From NCBI RefSeq assembly GCF_003590095.1, contig NC_039495.1, forward strand, positions 62,001 to 126,000: 64,000 nt of DNA, read 5' to 3'. This DNA comes from Trichoplusia ni (lineage: Eukaryota; Arthropoda; Insecta; Lepidoptera; Noctuidae). The translations under genes were made by a program, and so were the position numbers. The notes below the pieces were generated by a model. The model ran no database searches. It had not been told where the DNA came from and saw only the letters and a list, made by a program, of their open reading frames with translations. Below are positions 11,091 to 24,103 of this stretch, one piece after another. Within the stretch, counting starts at the first letter, position 1; the number at the start of each line of letters is the position of its first letter.

Positions 11091-14000
11091 AAAAGAGGTT
11101 ATCAACGATTTTTAAGATCATATATTTGTCATTCAGTCGATTTGTTTTTCTCAGAACATTTGTTCACTTTTAGTGTCGCTAGTTGCATTTGACCGGTATT
11201 TCTTTTAAGAGAATGTCCTTTACTTACTGCTTTATGCTTTTTTTTTATAAAACAAGGAGAGAAAAGTCAAACCCGTCAAGAAAGTAGGTATCCTCATCAT
11301 CCTACCATTTCTGGGCCTCGTCGTTTTGGTTCAACGTACACATTTGCTTACATTTATCTCTACCACGAAAGGTAGTCTTGTAAAATATACAGACAATAAG
11401 GACCATACTTGTTCGAGCAAACACAAAGAACTTAAAGTAATACATATTAACATCAGTATGCGAAAGTAAACATTTTCCCAACTCACATAGAATCACTACA
11501 TATCGTAGGAAACTGGCAAGCGTTGCCGACGGCGGCTTTCCGGTAACTCAAACAAACTGAAGCCAAAAACTTCATCGGAAAACATGGAAGTAACCTTTCA
11601 ATAGCAGACGCTGATTGTTCTACCTCGGTTCATTATACGGTGTATGTAATTAATTGCAACCGTTTTGAAATTTCGGCGCTATCCGCATGTGAATTTCTAA
11701 AGAGATTGTCGAAAGAATTATGGAATTGAACAAAATAGTGTTATTTTTTTAAGTTGTTTTAATTGATTTTCAACACTGCCCAAATATTCCGGAAAATGTT
11801 AAGATACTGTTTTTATCATAAAACTGCAAATAACATTTTTTCAACAATTTAAATCAATTCATTGCATCAAATAACCATGGATTGGATTCAAAATGGAAGG
11901 CACTTCGCTGTGACTAAATAAAGCAAAGATACGGAGATAAAAGAAATAGGTCAAGTGGGGAGGTCCTTAGCCAAGATAATTGTCAACCAGAACCGATAAA
12001 AAAAGAATAATTAAAAAACTTTTGTGTTGGGACTGTTGTGGGCTCTTAAAACTTTGTGATTTTGACCCTGATCTTTTGAAAAGCAGAGTTAAAACCACAC
12101 ACACTTTTATCCATATATTATTTTTAAGTGAAAGGTACATATATACATATATATTTCCGTAATTTGAAGTTTTTAAATTACGTATGTCACAAAAAAAAAA
12201 CATCAAAAACTTCGATTTCCTAATGTTCATAATTCAACGCAAACATTTTCTTGAGATAACATTTCGCCGAGGAACGGAAACTCATTTTTCCGCTCAAATA
12301 AACTGATGCGAAATAAAACTCCACATACAGGGTGTTGCCATGATTAATTACCGAACTTTATGAGCTGACACGACCAACCGTGTGACATCGCCGCCTAATT
12401 ATTTTCTGTTCTCGTAACATCCTTGAGATTGCAAACTGGATTGAAACCACCCTTGTTAAGAAGTTTTGATCACTTTTTTATGTAAATATTTCAAACTCAT
12501 AAAACATTGTTGGACCCTTCGTCAAATGTTTGATGTTGGATGAAATATGATGGGTTGGTTACCTGGTTTTCCTTCCCAAACATTGTTGTAATTGATGTCG
12601 TTGACTTATTCTTGGGATGGTAGGATATTACGTTAATTTGATTTAGATAGCGAAGTGATTAATTAAGTATCTTCGATGATGAAAGTATGTAGATTAATTA
12701 TCATACAGATCATAACGAGATTTGTACGTGAAAATATCCGTTCCTATAACCTCAAAACAATATTGACCCCCATCAAACCAGAACGAAACACATTTTGGAA
12801 AGCAATTTAGCTTGGCGCATATAAGCGAAGAACTAGCAACGAGAAACAAGCTCGTAAACACAGCAATTTAGACTGAAAAGATTTACTAGGGCTTTTTATC
12901 TACAATACTGAACCCCATTTTGTTCGTGCAACTTTAACAACTAACATTCAAGCTAAAAACTAATAGTTTATGGTTCTTGCTCCAGTGAATCTGGCATAGA
13001 CGTTTATAGTAGCGATAAAACTTACTTAATATGAAGGCTGAAGTTAATATTCCTTGGTTATCGATATTTTGACGTAATTGGGTTGCCGGGTCAGACCAAC
13101 TCTTATAAAATACAGATCGTCTTATCTTAGTAAGACCATTGATTATAATAAGACCGCCTGTGTCTGTACTATGAGCTTTTGAAGCAGGACTGTTGTATTT
13201 GTAGAAGCGAGACAGCACTACCCGTAAAACGCGGCGTCTCTCTTCCACACTGCTACTGTCTTGATTTAAAAGCTTATTGCAAAGCGCTTGTTTGCTTCAT
13301 AAAATTTAAGCAATGTGCTTTTCGTTAGCATTTGAGTCTAATATAACGGAAGATTAATTTGTGTATCATCAACAATGCTTACTCGTTGCAGCTATCTTGT
13401 TTGTGGAAATTTCTTTCAATCTTAGATTTAAACAGAAAAATGGACCTAGCTTATAATGAAAGAATACAAGAAACTCTTCCCAACAAAAACCCAGTTACTA
13501 AAGCAAAAAAATATCACGACAAACAAAACTCTACAATTAAAATTGTAATTATTCTTCCATTGGTTTCTATTTACTAACGGGAACAAAGCACACAATTTGA
13601 TTCAATTATTCTCAGTTTCGTTCCAACATGTTAATTTATTTGCTGAATTAGTTTAGATTACCCTCAGCAAGTCGCTACATAAATTATGTAGTGTAGTTAC
13701 TTGGCCACACATTGCTCGGTAAAATAAACGTTTTATTAGTTTCATAGCAATCAGTCAATCGGCTATAAAATATTTCATCTCCGACAATTTTACTATGAAA
13801 TGTAATTTTCTATTGGAATTCGTTATGGAAAACAATATTCTTGATTTGAATATTTATGTTTTGTGTTTCTACTTCTTTGCAGGTATATTCAAAGTACTTT
13901 TTTTAGTTCGTAATCAGTGGAGATTTTATTCTATGCATTTCCTTATGATGTTAAGTAAGACAGTTTTTTTTTAAGTTCTTTAGAAAATGACTCTGAAGTC

Positions 14001-14531
14001 TGCTTTCAATTGTACTGGATTTCAAATTGTAAGACTATACGATACGTAAATAAAAATAGCCCTTATCATTATCAAATAAGTTTCACTTTCATTAAATTTA
14101 AAATAATTACTTCGCAGTTTTTAAGAAACACTTTTCATCACATTCTTCTTTTATAAACCGTTGAAAAAGACTTTCTTACGCTTTTAAAATATGCAAGTCA
14201 CCTTATTTATGAGTTATTAAGTTCTGCCTTAATTAACGTTCGTTCAGTAAATTTTCTTACCGCATAAAATTGATCATCTGTCAAGAATTTATGTAACGTT
14301 CATTTATCAGAATCGATGGGTACCTAACTCCGAAGTTCTGTTCATAATTTTCTTTTCTCCACAAATCTTTGTAATAGGATATCTTGGGAAAACAAACAAA
14401 CACGCGATTCTTATTAAAATTCCATATTCATTATACGGATACCAAATTCTTGGGATATGTTTTCCTTTTTCCTTATCGTAATTCTTTTGTTTCAGATACC
14501 ACGCATAAATGTTTTACTTGAGGTGCGTCTT
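11091..14531. other. Non-coding stretch
   Basis: No gene is supported. Overlapping frames on both strands at 11967-12230, and frames at 12934-13248 and 13359-13577, look unconserved. The region 13080-13260 contains GAAGCAGGACTGTTGTAT and a GC-richer CGAGACAGC/CGCGGCGTCTCT part. The complement of the first word recurs at about 43244-43262, so this is probably an old dispersed repeat. The rest is plain AT-rich DNA. Confidence 0.5.
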
Positions 14532-14789
14532 AATAGGGATGACGACTGGGTACAAAATGAAAAAATCTCATTAGTTAGATAATTGAAAAGTATGAGACAC
14601 GTATTTTTTCCTTTTTCAGATAAACTAGAATTGACAAATATTAACTGCTTTAAAGTTTAGGAGACGTAACGATAAACGCTTGTGACGTAACGATAGAGTA
14701 AAATTTATACTCAATCGTGACGTCACGCGTAAGCTTTATTCACTGTAATCCGGTGGACACTGCAAAAAAAAATTGTCAGCATCCCTATT
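14532..14789. mobile_element. MITE-like element with AATAGGGATG ends
   Basis: The left end AATAGGGATGACGAC (14532) and the complement of the right end AATAGGGATGCTGAC (ending 14789) form a 15-bp inverted repeat with two mismatches. The element is 258 bp, non-coding, and contains the palindrome CGTGACGTCACG near 14719-14730. The target duplication is not clear. The structure and sequence resemble short non-autonomous DNA elements common in moths. Confidence 0.5.
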
Positions 14790-17700
14790 TTCTAAGTCAC
14801 GAATTCTTATAGGGGTATATGTATGTATATGTGTCAGCTATATCAGTGTTTGTATGCTATAGGATATAATTTATCTGTCTTAATAACGTTTAACGTTTTT
14901 AAAGACAAATTATGTAAACTGTTATGTAAAACCCTGCAAATGTTTAGAGTTTTGAATATTTTCTTTTAAATGAATAAATTATGGATAGTTATTATAAAAA
15001 ATTGTCATTCTTACCCTTGCTCATGTAAAATTAAAAAAAAATGTTTTAAAAGCCCCTGTCCGGGAAAGCATGTATTCAGAATAATAGTTTACCAAATGTT
15101 TCTGTAAAAACTACTAATTATACTTTAATTAGATCATAAAACAAGCTTTGTTAATTAAATTCTTACATAAAGATTTAATTTTGAGGAACAGACCCTTTTT
15201 GTAAAATTTATTTTAAAGACGAGAGACGAGAAAATATTTAATTACCGCACGGAGTTGTTAAAGGAAGGCTCCTTAGCTTTGTGTTTTAAAACTACGTCAT
15301 ACTTGTCTTTATACAAATTAAATAGACATATTTTGAAAGGAGTTTTCATACCAAATATTTTCATGATAGCGTTTCTGCTTCATGATTAATCGCTTTTGTA
15401 GTTTCGTTTTTGTTACTTCGGCGTTACAATTAAATTTTCGTTTTTTATTTTGTTTTTTTCTAACTGGTTGCCTTAGTCTTGCTTACTCATATTTGTTTAA
15501 CGCTTTCTTAAACTGTAATTTACCGGTTTTTTAAAGAGTTAAGTTCTTTTTTCGCTATATTCAGGTCAAATTATCAACACCTCCGTTCTAGCTAACAAGA
15601 ACGATTTTGCCAGGAAAATTACATCTCTTTGTTTATAATAGACAAGAGAGATTGATTGATAAACAAATACTTGACGAAGAAAAATCTCTTTCATTGGATT
15701 TAGAATACTATCGTAAAACAAAAAGCATGTTACAAAATATTTCATTGCGTCACAAAACGAGTGTCACTACGTATCATTCAGAAAGCACTTTTGCCTGAAT
15801 TTTAAAGTCAAATTCTTTGCTCGTCGCAGCGTGAACACAATAACTAAAACATAACATAACAGCGGTGACGGTTTTGACGAGACTTGGATCTCTGCCAGCC
15901 CCGCTTGCTTGATAGCGTGAAGTGTATCGCTTTAGTTTTTATTATCTTGACAGTTCCAGACTACGTTCGTTTTAACAGAAAAATATCATAAATAAGTTGC
16001 TACGTACCTTTTGTGATATAAAAACTTTTTTAACTGCTAAGCAATAAACTGAAATAGCGTGACATACTTGAATATCCAATTGCAACTTGAGAGATCATGA
16101 AAGAGAGTGCGCGTGATACATTACGTATAAGGTGTTTCGCTCTCACACCGAATGTTGCTGGTGTAATTGTTACTAATATTAGTGATGTGAATTTATATTT
16201 GTTTGTTACGTTTTCACGCCCAAAATTCTAAAAGCACATCATGAAACTTTGTATACATATTCTTGGAGGGATTAGGAGCAACATAGAGTTTTTCAATTTA
16301 CTTGACATAAAGAAAAATATCATTATACTTTATAGCGATAACCACACGGAAACGTATAAATATCATTTATTTAAACTTGTTCAAATATAACAACAAAAAA
16401 ATTATCTATACTTATATTAACAGTCGCAGGTCAGTTGAGTGCATCTATTAACGCAACTCATTGCTAGGTATAACATAAACGATTATATTTCAATGTATGG
16501 ACAAACATCATGCGTCGTCTACCAAACAGTTCCGAGATCTATTAATACGTGGCCAGAGGAAGGTGATACGGTAGATCAAAATGCGAACAGATTTCAAGAG
16601 AACAAGAGCTGTTATTTTAAAACGTTTTCAAAGATGAGTTATGAACTTCCTATTTAACGGCTAAATTAAAAAAAAAACATGTGTATGTGTTACTACATTT
16701 GTGGTTTTAAATTATACAAATTTGAAGTGGATTTATTGTTATTGGTTATCTTAAACTTTTTGGTTAATTGCTACAATATTACGCGCATCATTGGTTTAGA
16801 AGTATAACAAATCTTGACTTCGTCTTGCAGAACAGTACAAGCAGGTGTATGGTAGTAGAAAGTAGGCAAAGAAAATGCAAACAGCTGTTTTTTTCAATCT
16901 TTTTTTAAAATGTAACTACTTTAAGTTCTTTCAACCCATTGCATATTCACGAGTCCCAGTTTTCTGTTTCTTTTGCACCAAGATAGAGATAAATGGAGTT
17001 TCTGTTCCATCACAGCGCCATAATCCGAACTAATGCATAAAAATAAAGTGACGTCTGTTTGTTTGTAAAAGTTCCACGATTCAAAGGATTATCGGATGCA
17101 TCCAAAAGTTTCCTGAATATACGAGTATTGGAGACTGAAAATCGTAAAGTTGCGACGAATTAGTAGATTGGAGAACAAATATTTTACCGCAAAGATTTTG
17201 TGGAAAGAAACTATAGAGTATGTACTTTATTTTGAGGTTAATGTTTACATGTTTGTTGGTTTTGACGTCAGTTCAGTATATCTAATGATTTTGTTTTGAC
17301 AGATCTGAATTCTTAAATTCAGGTTGTACTTAGAGGTAAATTTTATTGTTGCGTCTTGTAAGGAATAATTTGATATGTGTTAATCTAAATAACTACACAT
17401 GTTTATAGTAACATATAACTCTCATATTATTCTTTTATTTTATTTTTAATTATTTATTTAGGCTAAAAAACAATTCCTGATTTCAAAAAAATACTAACAT
17501 TTAGAAGTGCAGCAATTAATTGAAAGCTGTACATATGCACAGAAAAATGGCTTTAAAACACATAAAATTATGTTAATTGTCAATATGTTTTTAATTATCT
17601 TCACGAAAAAGACAGCGTGTGCTAAAAATAGACGAAAACAGTAGTCTGCTTAAAAAACAACCAGAAATAAAAACGAATGACTTATAACGTTCAATTTAAG

Positions 17701-20700
17701 ACCAACAAAAATGTGTTGAAACTCAAAGCGGTGAGCCAAAGTCAATTAGTGCTGCAGACTTACACAGTCAATAAAAGATTAACCCGTCCGCTGGCGGGGC
17801 CTAATTGGGTGAAACACGGAATACGTGTACAAAAAGACCGCGGCAGGTAACTAGTTAAAAGAGCGAGTATTTTCTTGAAAGCCTGAAGATGGCGGTGGTT
17901 TTCTTTTGAAACTACTTTTTTTTTCTTTTTACAGGTACTAATTATAATGAGGATATCAAAATGGTTTGTCTGACTCCTGTAGTGGTCATTAACCTATAAA
18001 AAGGAATTTCCTCAATTAAAAGATTATCGATTTCAAATCCGAAAACCTAGTGGTGTCGGTCAGCTTCTCAAAGACTTTGTGGACGTGTCATTAGTTCGAT
18101 CTCCGCATATGACAAACGTTTGTGTGATCCACGAACACTTGTACTGAATTTGGCCATTTTGTACATGGACTTAAATGTTTGTGAAACCCCGGCAACACGT
18201 GACTTCTTCATTCTTTTTCATTCAGGGAGTAAATTGAAAAGATCGTTAGTATCATTAAGATAAAAAATATTTAATAAAATGTAATTCATTAAAATTGATG
18301 AATGTAATTAGTTACGCATTTTTTCATAACATAAATTAATAAAAATAATATATTCTTTATGTCTATGAGTTAGAATCAGTTTAAAGATATATTTTACAGT
18401 GAAATATTGTTCAGTATATTTATACATAAAATACAAGTTTCATCGTCGTTAATTAGGCTCCGTCTAATTGGGGGAACTGTCGGGCAAATCTCGTGTACGA
18501 TAATCGTTACTAGTTGAGGATCGAGATTTACGAGCTAATACCTAAACAAAAATAAGAACAGATAATATTTTAAATGAAATTATCGTTGTTATTCATCGAT
18601 CGCTAACTGAAAAAAGATGTAAGTGTAGCCAGATCTGCGTTTTTCGTCTTCTTCTTATATCGCTACTAGTTTTTTTTCTTAACACCAGCAAACTCTTAAT
18701 AATTAACAAATATATTCTATTCAAGACTCTAGTATTCCGGGGTAAGTAGTCAATGAAAATTAATGAAGAACAAACGAAGGAACTTGAATTAAACTTTCCT
18801 TCTGGTTTGTATATTTTTTGTATCAACCACAGATTGAAAGAATAAATTGTTCCCTTTTTAATGCACAGCGTAACCATTAGTAATTTTACGCTTTGTATAC
18901 ATTACAATATTGAATAGACTTGCAAAATATAAAGGAGGTTGTAAGAATATTTACATAGACGCTTTGTTGTATTGTCTTGCCGACCTTTTTATTCTAGAAC
19001 TGTACTATTAAATCTATTATTCTTTACTCGGTACTATGGTGTCCTGTTTCTCAAACGTTAGTCACTGAAATTACACGCTTCGTTCTACTTAAGTACGCCA
19101 TAAATAATATTTACGAAAGGACCTTTCGATGATTCTTGAATAAAAAGCTAAGCTATAATGAAAAGTTTGATTTCATTTACAATTTTAACATGGATTGTTC
19201 CGAAATTTTTATTACCCGGTTGAGATTGCGTAAATATTTCCAAGAAAAATTAGGGTTTGATGCTAAGAGTAAACAAAATAATCATGTACACAGAATGTTG
19301 CAGGATCTAGGATCATATCACTCTAAAACTGTCTATCCGCTGGGAATCTCGTCATTAAACTAAACGGATTTCTGATTGCACGACGTAGTCATATCACTAA
19401 TTACATTTCGGATCACACCATTCGGATCGCATGCATCGAGCTCCACAAATTCATTCGATACTGACAACGATTGGAATAAAATTGCGATCAACATTTCAAT
19501 CAAAAACTCTTGAGCGAGTTATTGTAAAACAACTTTGCATTGTACAGAAGAATCTTTCTGATTAATCAAAAACACGTCAGAAGTTATTCAATTTCTAAAC
19601 TTCTATTAAAAGTTGTTACAAAGATTCTTATCTATTTTTCTAGTCAACATCCAGATGAAAATCTTTTCAAGCTGTAAAATAATTTATTCTTAATATTTAT
19701 CTCACTAGACTTAAATTAATTCTAGTTACGAGAAAAAGGCTTGGCGTTAATGTTGGTTAAAAACTGTTATCGTAATAGAAAAACTTGATTTTAAATTTCT
19801 TATTAATTCGACCTAAACCGCAGAGTCTGGTTCAAGATAGGGTTTAATGGAGATTATTAGAGTATTTGGGAAGACTTTGACCAATGGTGTCATATACGCA
19901 TTTAAGCATAATCATGACTTGAGAAAAGAAGGACTTTCGATTCAGCAACCTCTGAACAAATTTATTTATATGGATCACCAACAAAGAATACACCTTACAT
20001 GCTATACAAGGGAAAAAGAAATTACAGAGTTCTTGTGCTTCCTTAATTACAGGTGACCACATCATGCATAATAAGCCTTGTGAGCTAAATAAAATTACAG
20101 ATAATATACAATCCGAAGTAAAGAGACTTTTACGAAAGTAATTATAATTTTCAGACGCTTGGGCGCGATATATTTTAGTTTAAAATAATATATGTAATTT
20201 ACATATTTTCTGTTCTATCTTTGACTAGACGTCAACCTTCAGTAAAATTAAATTATGTTAAAAAGTTCAAAAATCACATTTGAATTTAAGTAACAAGTGC
20301 TAAAATAATCTAATTTGACGCTTCAAAAACTTAGAGCTAAAATCATTATAATTCAAAATCTGGCAATGTTAAACACGAAAAGATTTTCTTACTTTAATAA
20401 AATGAACGAAAACTCAATTAAAATTGATTTGCTCCGACAGCAAGGTTTCTTTATTCCATTTTAAATCCCTAATTCGCTTAGTCCTAAGGTCCATAAAAAT
20501 ATAAAAGGGCGTAATTAAAACTTAAGTTTGTCTTCTACTATTAACGTTAATTAGAGCTTTTAAAAGCTTTCTACTTTGGCTAAAATTCCTAAAAATTCTT
20601 TATTACAAGTGATCAAATTAGTTAAATGGTCATTTTCGTTGTACATTTTTTGGGTTTCTTTTGGGGCCTGTTTATGGTTCAGTACCCAAAAAAACGGAGC

Positions 20701-22359
20701 CCTGTTCGTAACCAAGCTCTGTCAAATGAAGGGTGGATGGTGGTATTTTATTTCAAGCAGTCCTAAACAGTCCTTTACAATTTATTTTGGCTAAATTGAA
20801 TGTAGAGTGGCTCTTACTAGTTGCAATGAACAACATTTTATCTGCCATTTAGAACAAGCTATCAAATTTACATAATTGTGTTAGAATTTATTCAAACGTT
20901 AGTAGGCGCTAGTTCGTATTTCGACTAATCAAGTAATTGGATATTTCCATTAATTAACGAATATAGTTGACATTTTGAAAAACCTTTGACCTTAAGATTA
21001 CATGACAAAAGACCCGTAACTTTACCGTGTTCAACAAATGGTCCTTTTGTTCGCGAATCGTGATCCACTCAAAATGTTGGGTCCAAATTAATTGGCAAAT
21101 TGGATCACGTACCATCCTAAGAATGTTGACTGAAAGAAGTCTATGAGGATGTTAGTTTACTCGAACTTCAGACAGATAAATGTGGTGACACAGTAGTTTT
21201 CATGAATAAACTAAGGAAGTCGAATTACTTCGTTAATTGTCTTTCTATTCAAGTTAAGACTTTCATTTAAGCGAACAACATAGCAAAGGCAAAAATTAAT
21301 TAAATATGTGCGAGTAATTAAATACTTGTTATGCAAGAGATGGCCATTATGGCACAAAATTTAACAATTCAAACAGCTTTGGCAATAAAACAGACAACAT
21401 TTCCTTCATTTCCGACAATTTTAGGAATGTTAAACCAGAGTTTAAGAACGAAAAGGGAACCAACTTCTGTGTAATATACTTTGGGTATCGGTGTCAAGGT
21501 CAAATGCTTAATTTTCCTTGCTATAAAGATCTCGAAGTATAGAATTCGTCTTTACCTTCACGCACGCTGCCGTCATTATGTCAGTTCTTGTACTAAATTC
21601 TTTTAATGAATCTAGATCTTGATTCGTCTTTCGTCTTCTAGTAAATACAAAAGACTCCATAAAAAAATTACAGCAATTGAAGACTTGATTTATAATACAA
21701 CATATTCATGTGATTTCCTTCTGTGCAGCAGGTGAGTCAACCTCATATTAAACCAAAAATAATATCATTGAACTGTTTTAATTTTGTCAGTCGATAAGTA
21801 ACATGTGCGTTAGGTACTTATATAAATAGGTCATATAGGTTTATCATTCGTACATACACGTAGGTGTCTTAAGGTACCTAATCTTAAATTGTTCATTAGA
21901 GAAAACTATTGTCCAAAATCAGTAGTATGAAAACAATTAAGAACAAAAAGAGCGCGTCACGAAGGACCTGTCCTGTACTGTACCATTTACACCAAAACTA
22001 TAGACTCTGCGAAAGCGAGACGACTTTTTACGCACACTAGTGCCATCTCGCTTCCCCAGTAACAACAATTCGATATTCAGAGCTAATAGTAAGCGCTAGT
22101 CTATAAACATTAAGTATTAGGGACCTCGCGAAGAAAAGTTGTTAGAACTGCGTATATTTTCTTATCTTTAAACGTGACCGGTCTTTTTTCCTACAGTTGA
22201 GAAATGTTCCTAATTTCCGCGGAATGTTGAACATCAGATACCTATTTTTACTGTTCCTTCTCTGTAAACATTTGTTTATAAAATAATGGAATTGAGAAAA
22301 TTTAATACACAACAAAAATATAAAAGGTGAATTTTTTGGCTTCGGTTTAGATAAATCTT
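14790..22359. other. Long non-coding stretch without clear repeats
   Basis: No gene or intact transposon was recognised. All open frames (15607-15798, 16439-16657, 18593-18877, 19136-19363, 19844-20065 on both strands, 20576-20794) are short and show no domain. GC-richer, non-repetitive islands at about 17740-17900 and 18440-18540 are possible conserved regulatory blocks. The region at 21940-22060 resembles decayed repeat. Confidence 0.5.
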
Positions 22360-22364
22360 AAGAT

Positions 22365-22628
22365 TTACTTTGAACTTTCTGACATACTGAGATATTTCTT
22401 TTGTAAGCGCTTTTTATAACAAGCCGACTTATGCGGTATATTCTGCGCTCTCGTTTTTTGCTCTCTAAAACATTCTATTTTAACGAGGTTTGGGGAATTG
22501 TATGAAAAACACACGTTATCCGATTCAGTCTTACCCAATAAGTACACAAAATTTTCTTAAGAATCGGTCAAGCCGTTTCAGAGTATTTCAATTACGTCCA
22601 CTGTGACACGAGAATTTTATATATTAGA
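22365..22628 (-). mobile_element. 5' part of a Helitron-type element, third subfamily
   Basis: On the minus strand it starts TCTAATATATAAAATTCTCG and GTGTCACAGTGGACG at 22628, after an A, and continues with CGGCTTGACCGATTCTTAAG and a TTGGGTAAGACTGAATCGG word. The opening resembles the subfamily at 8524-8718. The 3' hairpin and CTAG were not found, so the left limit is set where similarity fades and is uncertain. Confidence 0.45.
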
Positions 22629-23840
22629 TGTGCTTGTGGAAGCTTATGACGAGACGTAGATCACTGAAGTGTATCTAAAATACGACATTCATTCACTCTA
22701 AGATTGCCAAGGGAAAAGTAATCACCTAAGTGGGACGCACTACCCAAACTCATACATCGCTAATTCTTTTATCCCTTGCCATGGTTCGCTATCCTCTATT
22801 TACCTACTATATTCGACATTTCCTTACGTATTCGTATTTAAGATACAGTTACCTTTCTGGTACTTTCAGGTACCGGGGCTGGCTCTAGCCAAAGAAGTAC
22901 CATGAAAAAATAATTTCGTTACGATCTTCGACGCTCGACTAAAGGTCGAACGTTTCACTGAATATTTCGATTCAGTATTAAAATAAGAACGTATCATACA
23001 GTCCGCTTACGTGTATATCTATAAAATATGTAAATATATAAAAAGGAGTTTGTAAGAAAAGTTCAAGAAAAATTCTGAGTACTTCTGTTTATTTGGTGCT
23101 TTTACGAGCGCTGTAAGTGTCCAATTTCAGTTAGAGTGAAAAAAATGTTGTGTATTCTACCGTTTTGAGGTTGGCAAAGTATAAACCAGGAAGTTTGGGC
23201 ATTTTATGTATCTTCAAGTAGTTTTTATATATGTGGTTAAGTAGTGACGTAAATTATACTCGTATACGTTCTTGCCCTATGGTCTTACTATCTGCGTAGC
23301 AGCTTTCAATTTTAGGTTATCGTAACAAAATTGTAAACACAGAACAGTGAATACCATTCAGCAATCTAATTCCATTTTGAATAGCTATAATGTCATTGTT
23401 AATATCACTACGTTACTACGAGTATAATATCACCTATATTTTATTATATATCGTCAATCAAATTCATATCCATTGCTCGTCAAATACTGGAGAATTCTAC
23501 CAATAATATTTGTTCTACATTCAAGAATAGCGTATTCTTGGGAAGTGTGAAAATGTGATATTTAGTGAGAACAAAATATTTAGGTAAATGCTGAGTGACG
23601 AGCCCTATTTCAGCAAGCACGCTGTGTCACATTTTGTGTGAAGTAAATTCGTGTTATAATATGATGTCAGGACTGTACTTCTCACTAGATTTAAAAAGTA
23701 AACACTAAAGGCAATCTGATTTGATGCGATGATCAATCAAACTCTAAGCGATAAATAAATTATGAAAAATCTGTGTACAAAATTTTTTCTAAATGTTTTT
23801 AGGTGGTTTTTAGGTGAAAGCCTAACAAACATCCGTCTAT
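22629..23840. other. Non-coding stretch
   Basis: Plain AT-rich sequence. I see no gene, repeat or regulatory feature that I can support. Confidence 0.5.
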
Positions 23841-24103
23841 AATATATAATAATAATAATATCCTGGGACAACTCACACACGGTTATCTGATCCCAAGCTA
23901 AGCAGAGCTTGTGTTATGGTAACCAGACAACTGATAAACTTACTTATATATTTCTAAATACCTACATATTTATAGATAAATTACACCCAGACACCAGAAC
24001 AAATGATCATGCTCATCACACAACATTTGTCCTGGGCGGGAATCGAACCCACGACCTGCGGTATAGCAGTCAGGGTCACTAACACTAGACCAACAGGCCC
24101 GTC
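23841..24103 (-). mobile_element. tRNA-derived SINE, near full length
   Basis: On the minus strand it begins GACGGGCCTGTTGGTCTAG (A-box TGGTCTAGTGTTAG) and carries the B-box GGTCGTGGGTTCGATTCCCG, internal RNA polymerase III promoter elements inherited from a tRNA. It then has an AT-rich body and ends GTTGTCCCAGGATATTATT with an ATT tail at 23841-23860. The 3' end differs from that of the SINE at 48916-49152. It is not a tRNA gene: the sequence does not close into an acceptor stem and continues for about 180 bp. Confidence 0.8.

Noticed and set aside
11967..12230. Overlapping frames on both strands
   Set aside because: Low-complexity peptides, no domain, open by chance on both strands.
19844..20065. 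Nearly coincident open frames on both strands (69 and 73 codons)
   Set aside because: Neither peptide resembles a known protein; a two-strand open stretch of this length is expected a few times in 64 kb.
23985..24103. tRNA gene suggested by A and B boxes
   Set aside because: The sequence continues into a SINE body and tail and does not fold into a full cloverleaf with a closed acceptor stem. The same applies at 37210-37292, 48916-48990 and 63150-63215.
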